From assembly GCF_009363255.1 (NCBI RefSeq), contig NZ_CP045318.1:3275501-3339500 (forward strand): a stretch of 64,000 nt of DNA, written 5' to 3'. This DNA comes from Roseivivax sp. THAF197b (GTDB taxonomy: Bacteria; Pseudomonadota; Alphaproteobacteria; Rhodobacterales; Rhodobacteraceae). The notes under the pieces were generated by a model that had not been told where the DNA came from, made no database searches, and was given only the letters and a program-made list of their open reading frames with translations. The first letter of the stretch is position 1. Every line of letters starts with the position of its first letter. The position numbers and the translations under genes were made by a program. Of the stretch, positions 49,607 through 58,119 are shown in pieces.

Positions 49607-51040
49607 TTACTCCGCCGCGATGGCGCTGGCGCCGTTCAGCTGAGCGAGGATTGCATCGGCGCAGTCGCGCCCGTCGCGGATCGCCCAGACGACGAGGCTG
49701 GCACCGCGCACGATGTCACCCACCGCGTAGACGCCATCGAGGCTAGTCTTGCCGGTGGTGAAATCGGCCTTCACGGTGCCCCAGCGGGTCACTTCCAGCT
49801 CTGGCTGATCCCAGAGCGTGGGCAGCGCCTCGGGCTCGAAACCCAGCGCCTTGATCACCAGATCCGCAGGCTCGTCGTAATCCGATCCCTCGATCACCTC
49901 GGGGCTCTGACGGCCCGTGGCATCCGGCGCGCCGAGGCGCATCTTCTCGACGATCACGGCATTGACCGGCTCGCCCTTGAAGCCCTTGGGCGCGGTCAGC
50001 CACTCGAACTGCACGCCCTCTTCCTCGGCGTTCTGCACCTCGCGCTGCGAGCCCGGCATGTTCGCGCGGTCGCGGCGATAGAGGCACTTCACGCTGGTCG
50101 CACCCTGGCGGATCGCGGTGCGCACGCAATCCATCGCGGTATCGCCGCCGCCGATCACGACGACGCGCTTGCCTTCAGCGTTCAGCTCACCCGATTCGAA
50201 CTCGGGCACGGCATCGCCGAAGCTCTTGCGATTGGACGCGGTCAGGAAGTCGATCGCGCGCACGATGCCGTCGGCGCCCGAGCCCGGGCCCTGCAGATCG
50301 CGCGTCTTGTAGACACCGGTCGCGATGATGACCGCGTCATGCTTTTCGTGGATTTCGGCGAAGGTGATGTCCTCGCCCACGTTGCAATTCAGAACGAACT
50401 CAACGCCCGCGCGCTCGAGCTGTTCGTTGCGGCGCATGACCACGTCCTTCTCGAGCTTGAAGCCCGGAATACCATAGGTCAGCAGCCCGCCCGAGCGGTC
50501 GTAGCGATCATAGATCGTGACCTGCACGCCCGCGCGTCGCAGCACATCCGCTGCCGCCAGACCACCGGGGCCCGCGCCGATGATGCCGACGCTCTCAGCG
50601 CGCTCCTCGGCGGGCACGATGTCCTTGACCCAGCCTTCTTCCCAGGCCGTGTCGGTGATGTACTTTTCCACCGCGCCGATGGTGACGGTGCCGTGGCCCG
50701 ATTGCTCGATCACGCAATTGCCTTCGCAGAGACGGTCCTGCGGGCAGATGCGGCCGCAGATTTCCGGGAAGGTGTTGGTGGCCTGGCTGACCTCATAGGC
50801 CTCCTGCAGGCGACCCTCGGCTGTCAGGCGCAGCCAGTCGGGGATGTTGTTGTGCAAGGGGCAATGTGACTGGCAGTAGGGCACGCCGCATTGCGAGCAG
50901 CGGCTGGCCTGCTCGGCCGCCTTCTCCTCGGCGAACTCGCCATAGATTTCCTGAAAGTCCCGGCGGCGCTCTTCCGCGGTACGTTTATCGGGCATGTCCC
51001 GGTCAACGGACACGAACTTCAGCATCGGCTGTTTCGCCAT
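49607..51040 (-). CDS. gltD: Glutamate synthase (NADPH) small subunit
   Basis: The 477-residue protein has two low-potential 4Fe-4S cysteine clusters at the N-terminus (CSQCGVPYCQSHCPLH and CGRICPQDRLCEGNC), an FAD-binding IGAGPGGLAAADVLRRAG (about residue 150) and an NADPH-binding VIGGGDTAMDCVR. It passes electrons from NADPH to GltB. The ATG (51038-51040) follows GAGGGAAG; a longer in-frame start 15 codons upstream lacks support. It is first in gltD-gltB, divergent from uppP. Confidence 0.96.
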   Translation of the reverse strand: MAKQPMLKFVSVDRDMPDKRTAEERRRDFQEIYGEFAEEKAAEQASRCSQCGVPYCQSHCPLHNNIPDWLRLTAEGRLQEAYEVSQATNTFPEICGRICPQDRLCEGNCVIEQSGHGTVTIGAVEKYITDTAWEEGWVKDIVPAEERAESVGIIGAGPGGLAAADVLRRAGVQVTIYDRYDRSGGLLTYGIPGFKLEKDVVMRRNEQLERAGVEFVLNCNVGEDITFAEIHEKHDAVIIATGVYKTRDLQGPGSGADGIVRAIDFLTASNRKSFGDAVPEFESGELNAEGKRVVVIGGGDTAMDCVRTAIRQGATSVKCLYRRDRANMPGSQREVQNAEEEGVQFEWLTAPKGFKGEPVNAVIVEKMRLGAPDATGRQSPEVIEGSDYDEPADLVIKALGFEPEALPTLWDQPELEVTRWGTVKADFTTGKTSLDGVYAVGDIVRGASLVVWAIRDGRDCADAILAQLNGASAIAAE

Positions 51041-51130
51041 GAATCTTCCCTCGAATTCTAGGTGTTCCCGTCTGATATACAGCACGCGCGGAAAATAAAA
51101 GTCAGCAAAGCTGTCCTATATCGAAGAAAT

Positions 51131-51146
51131 TTGCCTGCAAAGGCAA
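51131..51146. promoter_or_regulatory. Palindrome in the gltD / uppP divergent region
   Basis: TTGCCT-GCAA-AGGCAA is a perfect 6+6 dyad (51131-51146) about 90 nt upstream of gltD and 120 nt upstream of uppP. It is flanked by two direct GCTGTCCT repeats (51110-51117 and 51156-51163), each arm about 14 and 10 bases away. The arrangement is operator-like; the regulator is unknown. Confidence 0.35.
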
Positions 51147-51267
51147 CTGCGTCATGCTGTCCTGCAGAAAATTAGGTCCGCTTTGCGACCCATATTCCCG
51201 CTTCCCTCTGAGAATCAGCGCTTTATAGCAGGATACGTCCCTTCTCCCTTTTCGCGGTGACACCTTC

Positions 51268-52071
51268 ATGACGCTCTTCCACCTGCTCATTCTGGCGCTC
51301 ATCCAGGGCATCACCGAGTTTCTTCCGGTCTCCTCCTCGGGACATCTGATCCTTTTGCCGCAGGTGACGGGCGCTGCGGATCAGGGTCTTGCGCTGGATG
51401 TCGCGGTGCATGTGGGCACGCTCTTCGCGGTCATCCTCTATTTCTGGGCGGATGTGCGCGTGGCCCTTGGCGGCACGCTGCGGCTCCTGCGCGGCAAGAT
51501 CGACACGCCGGGCGCGTTCCTCGCCCTCTGCCTGCTGATCGCGACGATCCCCGTCATGGCGGCGGGGCTGGCGCTGCGGCTCACCGGCCTTGATGAGATG
51601 ATGCGCTCCGTCGCTGTCATCGGCTGGGCGATGATCATCTTCGGCGTGGTTCTGTACTGGGCCGACAAGACCGGCGGCGAGACGCGGCAGGCGGGCGGAT
51701 GGACGCTGAAGCATGCCGCGATCATGGGGTTGTGGCAGGTGCTGGCGCTCATTCCCGGCACGTCCCGGTCAGGCATCACGATCACCGGCGGGCGGCAACT
51801 GGGCTATGACCGGCATTCGGCGGCGAAACTCGCGATGCTGATGTCGATCCCGACGATCCTGGCCTCGGGCGGGCTTCTGGGGCTTGAGGCCGTCACCGGC
51901 ACCGAAGCGCTGCCGCTCCGCGATTGCGCCATCGGGGCGGCCATGGCCTTCGTCGCGGCGCTGGCGGCCCTTGCGCTGATGATGCGGCTCCTGCGCTCTG
52001 TCAGCTTCACGCCTTACGTGATCTACCGGCTGATCCTCGGCGCGGCCCTTCTGGTCTATGCCTATGCGTGA
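51268..52071 (+). CDS. uppP: Undecaprenyl-diphosphate phosphatase UppP (BacA)
   Basis: The 267-residue membrane protein has the two UppP signature regions: IQGITEFLPVSSSGHLIL (about residues 12-29, with the catalytic Glu and Ser residues) and IPGTSRSGITITGGRQLG (about 164-181). It dephosphorylates undecaprenyl diphosphate to recycle the lipid carrier for peptidoglycan, and gives low-level bacitracin resistance. Its last 10 bases overlap the 3' end of the convergent ABM gene. Confidence 0.95.
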   Translation: MTLFHLLILALIQGITEFLPVSSSGHLILLPQVTGAADQGLALDVAVHVGTLFAVILYFWADVRVALGGTLRLLRGKIDTPGAFLALCLLIATIPVMAAGLALRLTGLDEMMRSVAVIGWAMIIFGVVLYWADKTGGETRQAGGWTLKHAAIMGLWQVLALIPGTSRSGITITGGRQLGYDRHSAAKLAMLMSIPTILASGGLLGLEAVTGTEALPLRDCAIGAAMAFVAALAALALMMRLLRSVSFTPYVIYRLILGAALLVYAYA

Positions 52072-52409
52072 TGCGCGGCGCGGCTGTCCCCTGGCGCCTC
52101 ATCGCGGTCGAACATGCCGTAATCGCGCAGGACGTGGCACACCTTGAGCCGGTAATCGGCAAAGATGCCCTTGCGCCCCTTGGACTGTGCCCCCCGATGC
52201 GCGGCGAGCTGGCGCCAGCGCTGCACTGCGTCCTCATCCTCGAAGAACGAGATCGACAGCAGCTTCTCGGGATTGGTCAGGCTCTGGAACCGCTCCACGC
52301 TGATGAAGCCCTCGATGTCGTGAACCATGGGCCGCATCTCGGCCGCAATATCGAGATAGGCGTCCTTCTTCCCCTCTGCGGGGATCACTTCGAAGATGAT
52401 CGCGATCAT
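52062..52409 (-). CDS. ABM-domain (antibiotic biosynthesis monooxygenase-like) protein
   Basis: The 115-residue single-domain protein of the dimeric ferredoxin-like ABM fold has IIFEVIPAEGKKDAYLDIAA, the central GFISVERFQSL and SISFFEDEDAVQRWR. Such proteins include quinol or haem monooxygenases and many of unknown role. Start ATG at 52407-52409 with GGAGGG upstream; the open frame extends further 5' but without support. The 3' end overlaps uppP by 10 bases in convergent orientation. Confidence 0.85.
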   Translation of the reverse strand: MIAIIFEVIPAEGKKDAYLDIAAEMRPMVHDIEGFISVERFQSLTNPEKLLSISFFEDEDAVQRWRQLAAHRGAQSKGRKGIFADYRLKVCHVLRDYGMFDRDEAPGDSRAAHHA

Positions 52410-52524
52410 GTTGGCCCTCCCTTCCTCTGCGCGTGATAGGACAAACCGGCACTCGGGAAAAGCGGCGCGGTCCTCGCCGCGAATGGGGTCTCCGCCTCGT
52501 GCCCGTCCGGCCCGGCCAACCGGA

Positions 52525-53799
52525 TCAGACCGCCGCGCGTCCTTCCTCCGCTTCCTCGGGCGCGATCCCGGAGATATCCCGCAGCTTTGCAAGCTCCCGT
52601 TCGGGCAACCCGGCATTCATGGAGCGTTGCAGCGCGTCGCGCGCCATGTCGCGGCCTATTTCGTCATAGGTCTGCGGATGCAGGTTGCGCAGGGCCGACA
52701 GCGCCCCATGCAGGCCCATCTGCACCTCGATGAAGCCCGCCCCGTCGCGGGCGATCGGGCGGAAGCCGTCTTCGATCAGATCGGCAGCCCGAAGGGTGGG
52801 CACGATCACGTTGGGGTAATCGACCTCGGGCGTCACATCGGAATGCCACTGGGACAGCACCCGCACGAGATGGCCAATCACCCAGATCGCGGTGCCCGGA
52901 TCGTTGACGGCGGGCGACAGGGCCCGCGATGCGATCTCGGCCAGCACCACGATGCCGTAGCGCGGGTCCTGATCGAAGTCGCGGCGGCGTCCGATGGTGA
53001 TGGTTGCGCGCAGCGCCGTCAGTTGCGCCTCGCTGGGTGGTCCACCCTCCACCGAGAGGATCGGCGTCGTGCGGTGGGCAAAGCTGCCCGGTAGCACCAG
53101 AAGCCGGACGCGCGCCTTCATGGCCTCGGCGCATTTGGACAATTCCTGCATGTCGACATGCTGCACATGGCCGATGGCCTCCGGAAAGACCTTCTTCTCG
53201 CCCGGCGATGGCGGGCCGGTCTGCGGCGTGCCCCCGAGCCAGGGCCGCGCCATGCGTTTCTTGATCGCGTTGTCCGCCGCCGCCTCCACCCGGTCGAGCG
53301 TGTCCTCGATCCGCCCGAAGCTCATCAGGTGACTGATCCAGCGCAGCAACGCGACAACCACGAAGATGATGACGCCCACGGTCGCGATATAAAGGACGAG
53401 CAACCCCGCCTCGCTGTAATAGCCCGCCTTGAGCGCGATGATCCCGAGAAGGCTGAACAGGAACGTGCCCAGAAAGGTCGCGAGCACGTTTTGCGTCGTC
53501 GGGTCTTCCTGCAACAGCGCCGTCGCGCGCGGCGTGGCCGAGCCTGCGGCCGCGGCAAAGGCCGAGACCGCGATGGACAGCGAAAACGTCGTCACCGCCA
53601 GCATCGAGGAGGTCAGGATCCCCAGAACCTGATCGACCGCGTCGGGGCCGACCTGATCGGTCCACGCCTCCGGTATGACATCGCCCAGAAGCTGCGCCGC
53701 GATCAGCGTCACGATCGCAAGCACCGCGAAGCTGACCACGCGGACCCAGATCTTGCGAAGCTGCTGCACGAGCAACCACAGGTATTTCGACGAGATCAT
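52525..53799 (-). CDS. DUF2254 domain-containing membrane protein
   Basis: The 424-residue protein has four membrane segments in the first 160 residues (VVSFAVLAIVTLIAAQLLG, the SSMLAVTTFSLSIAVSAF pair, LGTFLFSLLGIIALKAG and LVLYIATVGVIIFVVVALL) and a cytoplasmic or periplasmic C-terminal domain with DPRYGIVVLAEIASRALSPAVNDPGTA, the DUF2254 hallmark. The family is uncharacterised. Its ATG overlaps the stop of a small upstream ORF by four bases (ATGA). Confidence 0.9.
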   Translation of the reverse strand: MISSKYLWLLVQQLRKIWVRVVSFAVLAIVTLIAAQLLGDVIPEAWTDQVGPDAVDQVLGILTSSMLAVTTFSLSIAVSAFAAAAGSATPRATALLQEDPTTQNVLATFLGTFLFSLLGIIALKAGYYSEAGLLVLYIATVGVIIFVVVALLRWISHLMSFGRIEDTLDRVEAAADNAIKKRMARPWLGGTPQTGPPSPGEKKVFPEAIGHVQHVDMQELSKCAEAMKARVRLLVLPGSFAHRTTPILSVEGGPPSEAQLTALRATITIGRRRDFDQDPRYGIVVLAEIASRALSPAVNDPGTAIWVIGHLVRVLSQWHSDVTPEVDYPNVIVPTLRAADLIEDGFRPIARDGAGFIEVQMGLHGALSALRNLHPQTYDEIGRDMARDALQRSMNAGLPERELAKLRDISGIAPEEAEEGRAAV

Positions 53800-53999
53800 A
53801 GGGTCAGTTCCATTCCGTTCTTGCCGATGTCGAAATCCACGTCCGCTTTCGATGCGCGGCCCGCATCGCCCGAAACCCCGCCCTCGGCGCGCAGCATCCG
53901 GACCTTGTGTAGGAGGTTCACAAGTGGACTGACCCGATCACCTTTCAAGCGCGCCGCCGGGACGCGCCGGGGCGTCTCACCCATCATCGCAGCCGTCAT
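53796..53999 (-). CDS. Small ORF coupled to the DUF2254 gene
   Basis: A frame of up to 67 codons ends in KADVDFDIGKNGMELTL and overlaps the DUF2254 start as ATGA (53796-53799), an arrangement typical of real translationally coupled pairs. No domain is recognised; the middle has a short amphipathic stretch VNLLHKVRMLRAE. The start is uncertain: ATG at 53999 has no clear ribosome-binding site, and a GTG near 53914 is an alternative. It could also be only a fortuitous frame. Confidence 0.4.
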   Translation of the reverse strand: MTAAMMGETPRRVPAARLKGDRVSPLVNLLHKVRMLRAEGGVSGDAGRASKADVDFDIGKNGMELTL

Positions 54000-54101
54000 G
54001 GGGCCGCAAAGGCAAGCATGCAACCGACCACGGAGGCGCCGCTGCCTGCACCGCGACCATTCCATCTTGCGCCGCGAAAATTCCGGGGCGCCGCAATGAT
54101 C

Positions 54102-57023
54102 TTAACCTGATCCGCGCCGCTCTGTCTGCCGTCCTGTCTCTGGCGGCGGTGTCAGCAAGGGCCGCAGCAGCGCCACCGGATGCCGCCTGAGCGTGAGGCG
54201 CATCGCGACGTAATCCTCCACGATCTCCTCGCCCTCGCTCATCTGCGGCAGGTGGGCGGCAGGCTCGACGATGCCTTCGCCCTCCATGTCGCCCGCAAAA
54301 AGCGGCAGCGGCTTGTCGCCCGCCAGCGCCTTGGCCTCCCACAGCGCCTCCCGCCGGGTAAGGCCCAATGCCGCGAACACGTCGGCCTCGGCCAGCCGCG
54401 CCACGACCCGCGGCCCGATCCCCGCGCGCCGCCAGACATCGCGGACCGAGCGATAGCCGTTGCCGCGCGCGGCACACATCCAGGCCGCATCCTCCTCGGA
54501 CAGCCCCTTGATCTGCCGGAACCCCAACCGCAGCGCGAGCCCGCCCCGCCCGTCCGGCTCCATCACGTTGTCCCAATAGCTTTCGTTGATGTCGATGGGC
54601 CGCACCTCGACGCCGTGTTCCCGCGCATCCCGCACGATCTGTGCCGGCGCATAGAACCCCATGGGCTGCGCGTTCAGAAGCGAACAGGCGAAGATGCCGG
54701 GATGGTGGCACTTGATCCAGGCCGAGGCATAGACCAAGAGCGCGAAGCTCGCCGCGTGGCTTTCGGGGAAGCCGTAGGAGCCAAAGCCCTCGATCTGGCT
54801 GAAACACCGCTCCGCGAATTCCGCGTCATAGCCGTTCTTGCGCATGCCGCGCAGGAACCGGTCGCGCATCTCCGACACGTTGCCGTTCTTCTTGAACGTG
54901 GCCAGCGCGCGGCGCAGGCGGTCGGCCTCGGACGGCGAGAAGCCCGCGCCGATGATGGCGATCTGCATAGCCTGCTCCTGGAACAGCGGCACGCCCAGCG
55001 TCTTGCCCAGAACCTCGCCCAGCGCGTCCGAGGGGAAATGCACCTCCTCCTCGCCGTTGCGCCGCCGGATATAGGGATGCACCATGTCGCCCTGGATGGG
55101 GCCGGGCCGGATGATCGCCACCTCGATCACCAGATCGTAGAAGCTGCGCGGACGCATGCGCGGCAGGAAGTTCATCTGCGCGCGGCTCTCCACCTGGAAG
55201 ACGCCGATGCTGTCGGCCCGGCAGAGCATGTCGTAGACCTTCGGATCCTCGGGCGGCAGCGTCGCGAGGCTGTGCCGCTCGCCGTGATGCTGGCGCAAAA
55301 GATCGAAGGCCTTGCGGATGCAGGTCAGCATGCCAAGGCTCAGCACATCGACCTTCAGGATGCCCAAAGTGTCGATATCGTCCTTGTCCCAGCAGATCAC
55401 CGTGCGCTCTTCCATCGAGGCATTCTCGATGGGCACCAGCTCATCAAGCCGCCCTTCGGTGACGATGAACCCGCCCACATGCTGGCTCAGGTGCCGCGGG
55501 AAGCCGATGATCTCGAAAATGAGCTCCATGGTCAGGCGCAGCCGCGCGTCGTTCGGATCAAGCCCGATCTCGCGCATGCGGTCCGCCTCCAGCCCGTTGG
55601 TGGAGAAGAACCCCCAAAGCTGCGAGGAGAGCGCGCCGATCGTGTCCTCGGACAGGCCCATCGCCTTGCCCACCTCGCGCACCGCCCGCTTGCCGCGATA
55701 ATGGATGACCGTGGCACACAGCCCCGCGCGGTGCCGCCCGTAGCGCGCATAGATGTGCTGGATCACCTCCTCGCGGCGCTCATGTTCGAAATCGACGTCG
55801 ATATCGGGCGGCTCGTCGCGCGCCTCGGAGACGAACCGCTCGAAGACCATCGTGCCGATCTCGGGGCTGACGGAGGTCACGCCAAGGCAGTAGCACACCA
55901 CCGAATTGGCCGCCGATCCACGCCCCTGGCAAAGGATTCCGCGTTCGCGGGCGAAGGCCACGATATCGCGCACGGTCAGGAAATAGGGCGCGTAGGACAG
56001 CTGCGCGATAAGCGCCAGCTCATGTTCCAGCAGCCCACGCACCTTCTCGGGCGCGCCCATCGGGTAGCGCCAGTCGAGCCCTTCGCGCGCCAGCCGGGCA
56101 AGCCGCTGATCGGCGGTCTCGTCGCCCGTGATCTCCGACGGATACTCGTATTTGAGCGTGCCCAGATCGAAGGTGCAGCGCGCGGCCAGCGCCGCGGCCC
56201 GGTCCAGCGCATCTTCGTGACGGCCCAGGATGCGCCGCATCTCGGGGCCCGAGCGCAATCGCTGTTCGCCATTGGCCAGCGCCGCCCGGCCCAGATCGTC
56301 GACCCGGCAACCGAGCCGCACCGCACTCAGCACATCGGCCATCTTGCGCCGCCGCCCGTGATGCATGAGCGGCCGCGCGGTCGCCACCGTCTCGATGCCA
56401 AGCTGCACGGCCAGTCGCGCCAAGCGGTTGAAGCGCGCCGCATCGCCGCCGTCATAGCGCGGGCTGAGCGCCAGATGCACCTGGCAGGGGAACCGCGCGA
56501 CCAGCCTGCGCGCCTGCGGCGTCCAGCGCGCCGCGTCGTCGGGCTCGGGCCCCGACAGGATCAGCTCCAGCCCCTCGGCATCCTCGATCAGGTCGTCGAG
56601 CCGCAGGTCGCAATCGCCCTTGGGCGCCCTGAGCCGCCCCTTCGACAACAGCCGACACAGCCGCGCCCAGCCCGTCCGCGTGGCCGCGAGTGCCGTGATC
56701 TCCACCCCTTCCGCGAAGGTCAGCCGCGCCGCCGGGATCAGCCGCGGCACGTTGGCGATGGCCAGTGACGGCGCGCGCGGGGCGCCCTCTGGCGCGGGCG
56801 GGCCGATGGGACCATTCGCCGCCTCGGCCTCCGCGCGTTCCCCGACCACACGGGCGATCTCCTTTGCGCGCTGATAGGCCCGCACGATCCCCGCGACCGA
56901 GTTCTCATCGGCCACGGCAATCGCGTCGAGCCCCGACAGCGCGGCCCGCTCCATGAACTCCTCGGGGTGCGACGCGCCCCGCAGGAAGGTGAAATTCGAC
57001 GTGATGCTGAGTTCGACGGACAT
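54102..57023 (-). CDS. dnaE2: Error-prone DNA polymerase DnaE2 (ImuC), C-terminally shortened
   Basis: The 973-residue C-family polymerase has a PHP domain (ITSNFTFLRGASHPEEF, DAIAVADENSVAGIV), the catalytic palm with PDIDVDFEHERREEVIQHI, and the DnaE2-specific thumb/finger regions (VIHYRGKRAVREVGKAMGL, GFGSYGFPESHAASFALLVY). It ends at RLTLRRHPVALLRPLL then TPPPETGRQTERRGSG, so the C-terminal OB-type region (LVLVRQRPG and following, about 80-100 residues in other DnaE2 proteins, which are usually 1030-1150 long) is missing, and no other frame downstream restores it. A perfect LexA box lies 36 nt upstream. imuA and imuB, its usual operon partners, are not adjacent. Confidence 0.9.
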   Translation of the reverse strand: MSVELSITSNFTFLRGASHPEEFMERAALSGLDAIAVADENSVAGIVRAYQRAKEIARVVGERAEAEAANGPIGPPAPEGAPRAPSLAIANVPRLIPAARLTFAEGVEITALAATRTGWARLCRLLSKGRLRAPKGDCDLRLDDLIEDAEGLELILSGPEPDDAARWTPQARRLVARFPCQVHLALSPRYDGGDAARFNRLARLAVQLGIETVATARPLMHHGRRRKMADVLSAVRLGCRVDDLGRAALANGEQRLRSGPEMRRILGRHEDALDRAAALAARCTFDLGTLKYEYPSEITGDETADQRLARLAREGLDWRYPMGAPEKVRGLLEHELALIAQLSYAPYFLTVRDIVAFARERGILCQGRGSAANSVVCYCLGVTSVSPEIGTMVFERFVSEARDEPPDIDVDFEHERREEVIQHIYARYGRHRAGLCATVIHYRGKRAVREVGKAMGLSEDTIGALSSQLWGFFSTNGLEADRMREIGLDPNDARLRLTMELIFEIIGFPRHLSQHVGGFIVTEGRLDELVPIENASMEERTVICWDKDDIDTLGILKVDVLSLGMLTCIRKAFDLLRQHHGERHSLATLPPEDPKVYDMLCRADSIGVFQVESRAQMNFLPRMRPRSFYDLVIEVAIIRPGPIQGDMVHPYIRRRNGEEEVHFPSDALGEVLGKTLGVPLFQEQAMQIAIIGAGFSPSEADRLRRALATFKKNGNVSEMRDRFLRGMRKNGYDAEFAERCFSQIEGFGSYGFPESHAASFALLVYASAWIKCHHPGIFACSLLNAQPMGFYAPAQIVRDAREHGVEVRPIDINESYWDNVMEPDGRGGLALRLGFRQIKGLSEEDAAWMCAARGNGYRSVRDVWRRAGIGPRVVARLAEADVFAALGLTRREALWEAKALAGDKPLPLFAGDMEGEGIVEPAAHLPQMSEGEEIVEDYVAMRLTLRRHPVALLRPLLTPPPETGRQTERRGSG

Positions 57024-57058
57024 GCCACAAAGGGGAATCGGGGATGGGCGCCCAGTAT

Positions 57059-57073
57059 GTTCTATTTTTGTTC
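57059..57073 (-). promoter_or_regulatory. LexA (SOS) box upstream of dnaE2
   Basis: GAAC-AAAAATA-GAAC on the minus strand (complement of 57059-57073) is a perfect match to the alphaproteobacterial LexA box GAAC-N7-GAAC (GTTC-N7-GTTC). It lies 36-50 nt upstream of the dnaE2 ATG, in the 82-base gap after the P1-peptidase gene, and predicts DNA-damage induction. Confidence 0.88.
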
Positions 57074-57105
57074 TCTTGTTGAGTCCCCGATCCGCCCCCG
57101 CGACA

Positions 57106-58119
57106 TCAGCGCGCGCGGAAGGCAGGCAGCGTATCACCATCCTCGGGCGTGGCCTCCCAGACGGCGCGCGCGATGGCGCGAGCCATGCAGATCGCCCCTG
57201 CATGCCCCAGACCCGCCAGTTCCATGCCGGGCGCGTCAAGCGTCCGCGCGCCTGTCGCGGCGGCGAAGATCAGATCGCCGTCCATCGGCGAATGCGCGGG
57301 CTGGATGGCGCGGCCAATCCCGTCATGCGCGGCCACCGCCATCCGGTGACACTGCCCCTTGTCGAGCGCGGCATCGGTGGCGACGATCCCGATCGTGGTG
57401 TTGCCGAGCGCGGCCATCGCGGCGAGCTTCTTCGAGGCGGGCAGCGGCTGCAGCCCATGCGCCAGGTCCGGCCCCAGCCCGCCGAATTCATCGTCGACCT
57501 CGTAAGGCGCCGCCCAGAAATGCCGCCCCGAGGGCGTCGTGACGCAGCCCATCGGATTGACCGCCACCAGCGCGCCCACGGTCACGCCCGAGGGCAGCAC
57601 CAGCGAGGCCGAGCCAAGCCCGCCTTTCACCTGCGCCGTCTGCGCGCCGGTCCCGGCGCCACAGGATCCCAGCGAAAAGTCCGCGCACGCGGCGCTGAGC
57701 GCGGACCGGCCCAGCGCGGGATAGGGGTTCTCGCCCCATTCCTTGTCACCGCCATTCAAGAGATCGAACAGAATCGCCGCAGGCACGATGGGCACCCGCG
57801 CCGACAGGACGGGAAAGCCGCGCCCCGCCTCAGCCAGCGCATCCATCACCCCCTGCGCCGCGGCGAGGCCGAAGGCCGATCCGCCCGACAGGACCAGCGC
57901 GTCGGCGCCGGGTGCGGTCTTGTCGGGTGCCAGAAGGTCCGTCTCCCGCGTGCCGGGCGCGCCGCCCATCACCGCGACCGACGCCGTGAACGGCGCGTCG
58001 CCCACGAGAACGGTCGTGCCGGATTTCAGTGCCCGGTCCTCCGCATGGCCGACGCGCAGCCCCGCCACGTCGGTAATCAGGTTGCGCGCACCGGGACGCA
58101 TCGGATCTTGATCGCTCAT
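57106..58119 (-). CDS. P1-family aminopeptidase (DmpA-like, autoprocessed)
   Basis: The 337-residue N-terminal-nucleophile hydrolase has the family opening LITDVAGLRVGHAEDRALKS, the strand region ALVLSGGSAFGLAAAQGVMD, and the probable autocleavage site in KGGLGSASLVLPSG, where the Ser becomes the new N-terminus. Relatives are L-aminopeptidase/D-esterases and beta-peptidyl aminopeptidases. It overlaps the ABC ATPase gene by four bases (ATGA) and is the last gene of the peptide-transport run, so it probably cleaves imported peptides; specificity for D- or beta-amino acids is possible but not shown. Confidence 0.88.
   Translation of the reverse strand: MSDQDPMRPGARNLITDVAGLRVGHAEDRALKSGTTVLVGDAPFTASVAVMGGAPGTRETDLLAPDKTAPGADALVLSGGSAFGLAAAQGVMDALAEAGRGFPVLSARVPIVPAAILFDLLNGGDKEWGENPYPALGRSALSAACADFSLGSCGAGTGAQTAQVKGGLGSASLVLPSGVTVGALVAVNPMGCVTTPSGRHFWAAPYEVDDEFGGLGPDLAHGLQPLPASKKLAAMAALGNTTIGIVATDAALDKGQCHRMAVAAHDGIGRAIQPAHSPMDGDLIFAAATGARTLDAPGMELAGLGHAGAICMARAIARAVWEATPEDGDTLPAFRAR

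Noticed and set aside
54180..56768. An 862-codon open frame on the plus strand opposite dnaE2
   Set aside because: Antisense shadow of a gene with strong family motifs; no recognisable domain or ribosome-binding site.
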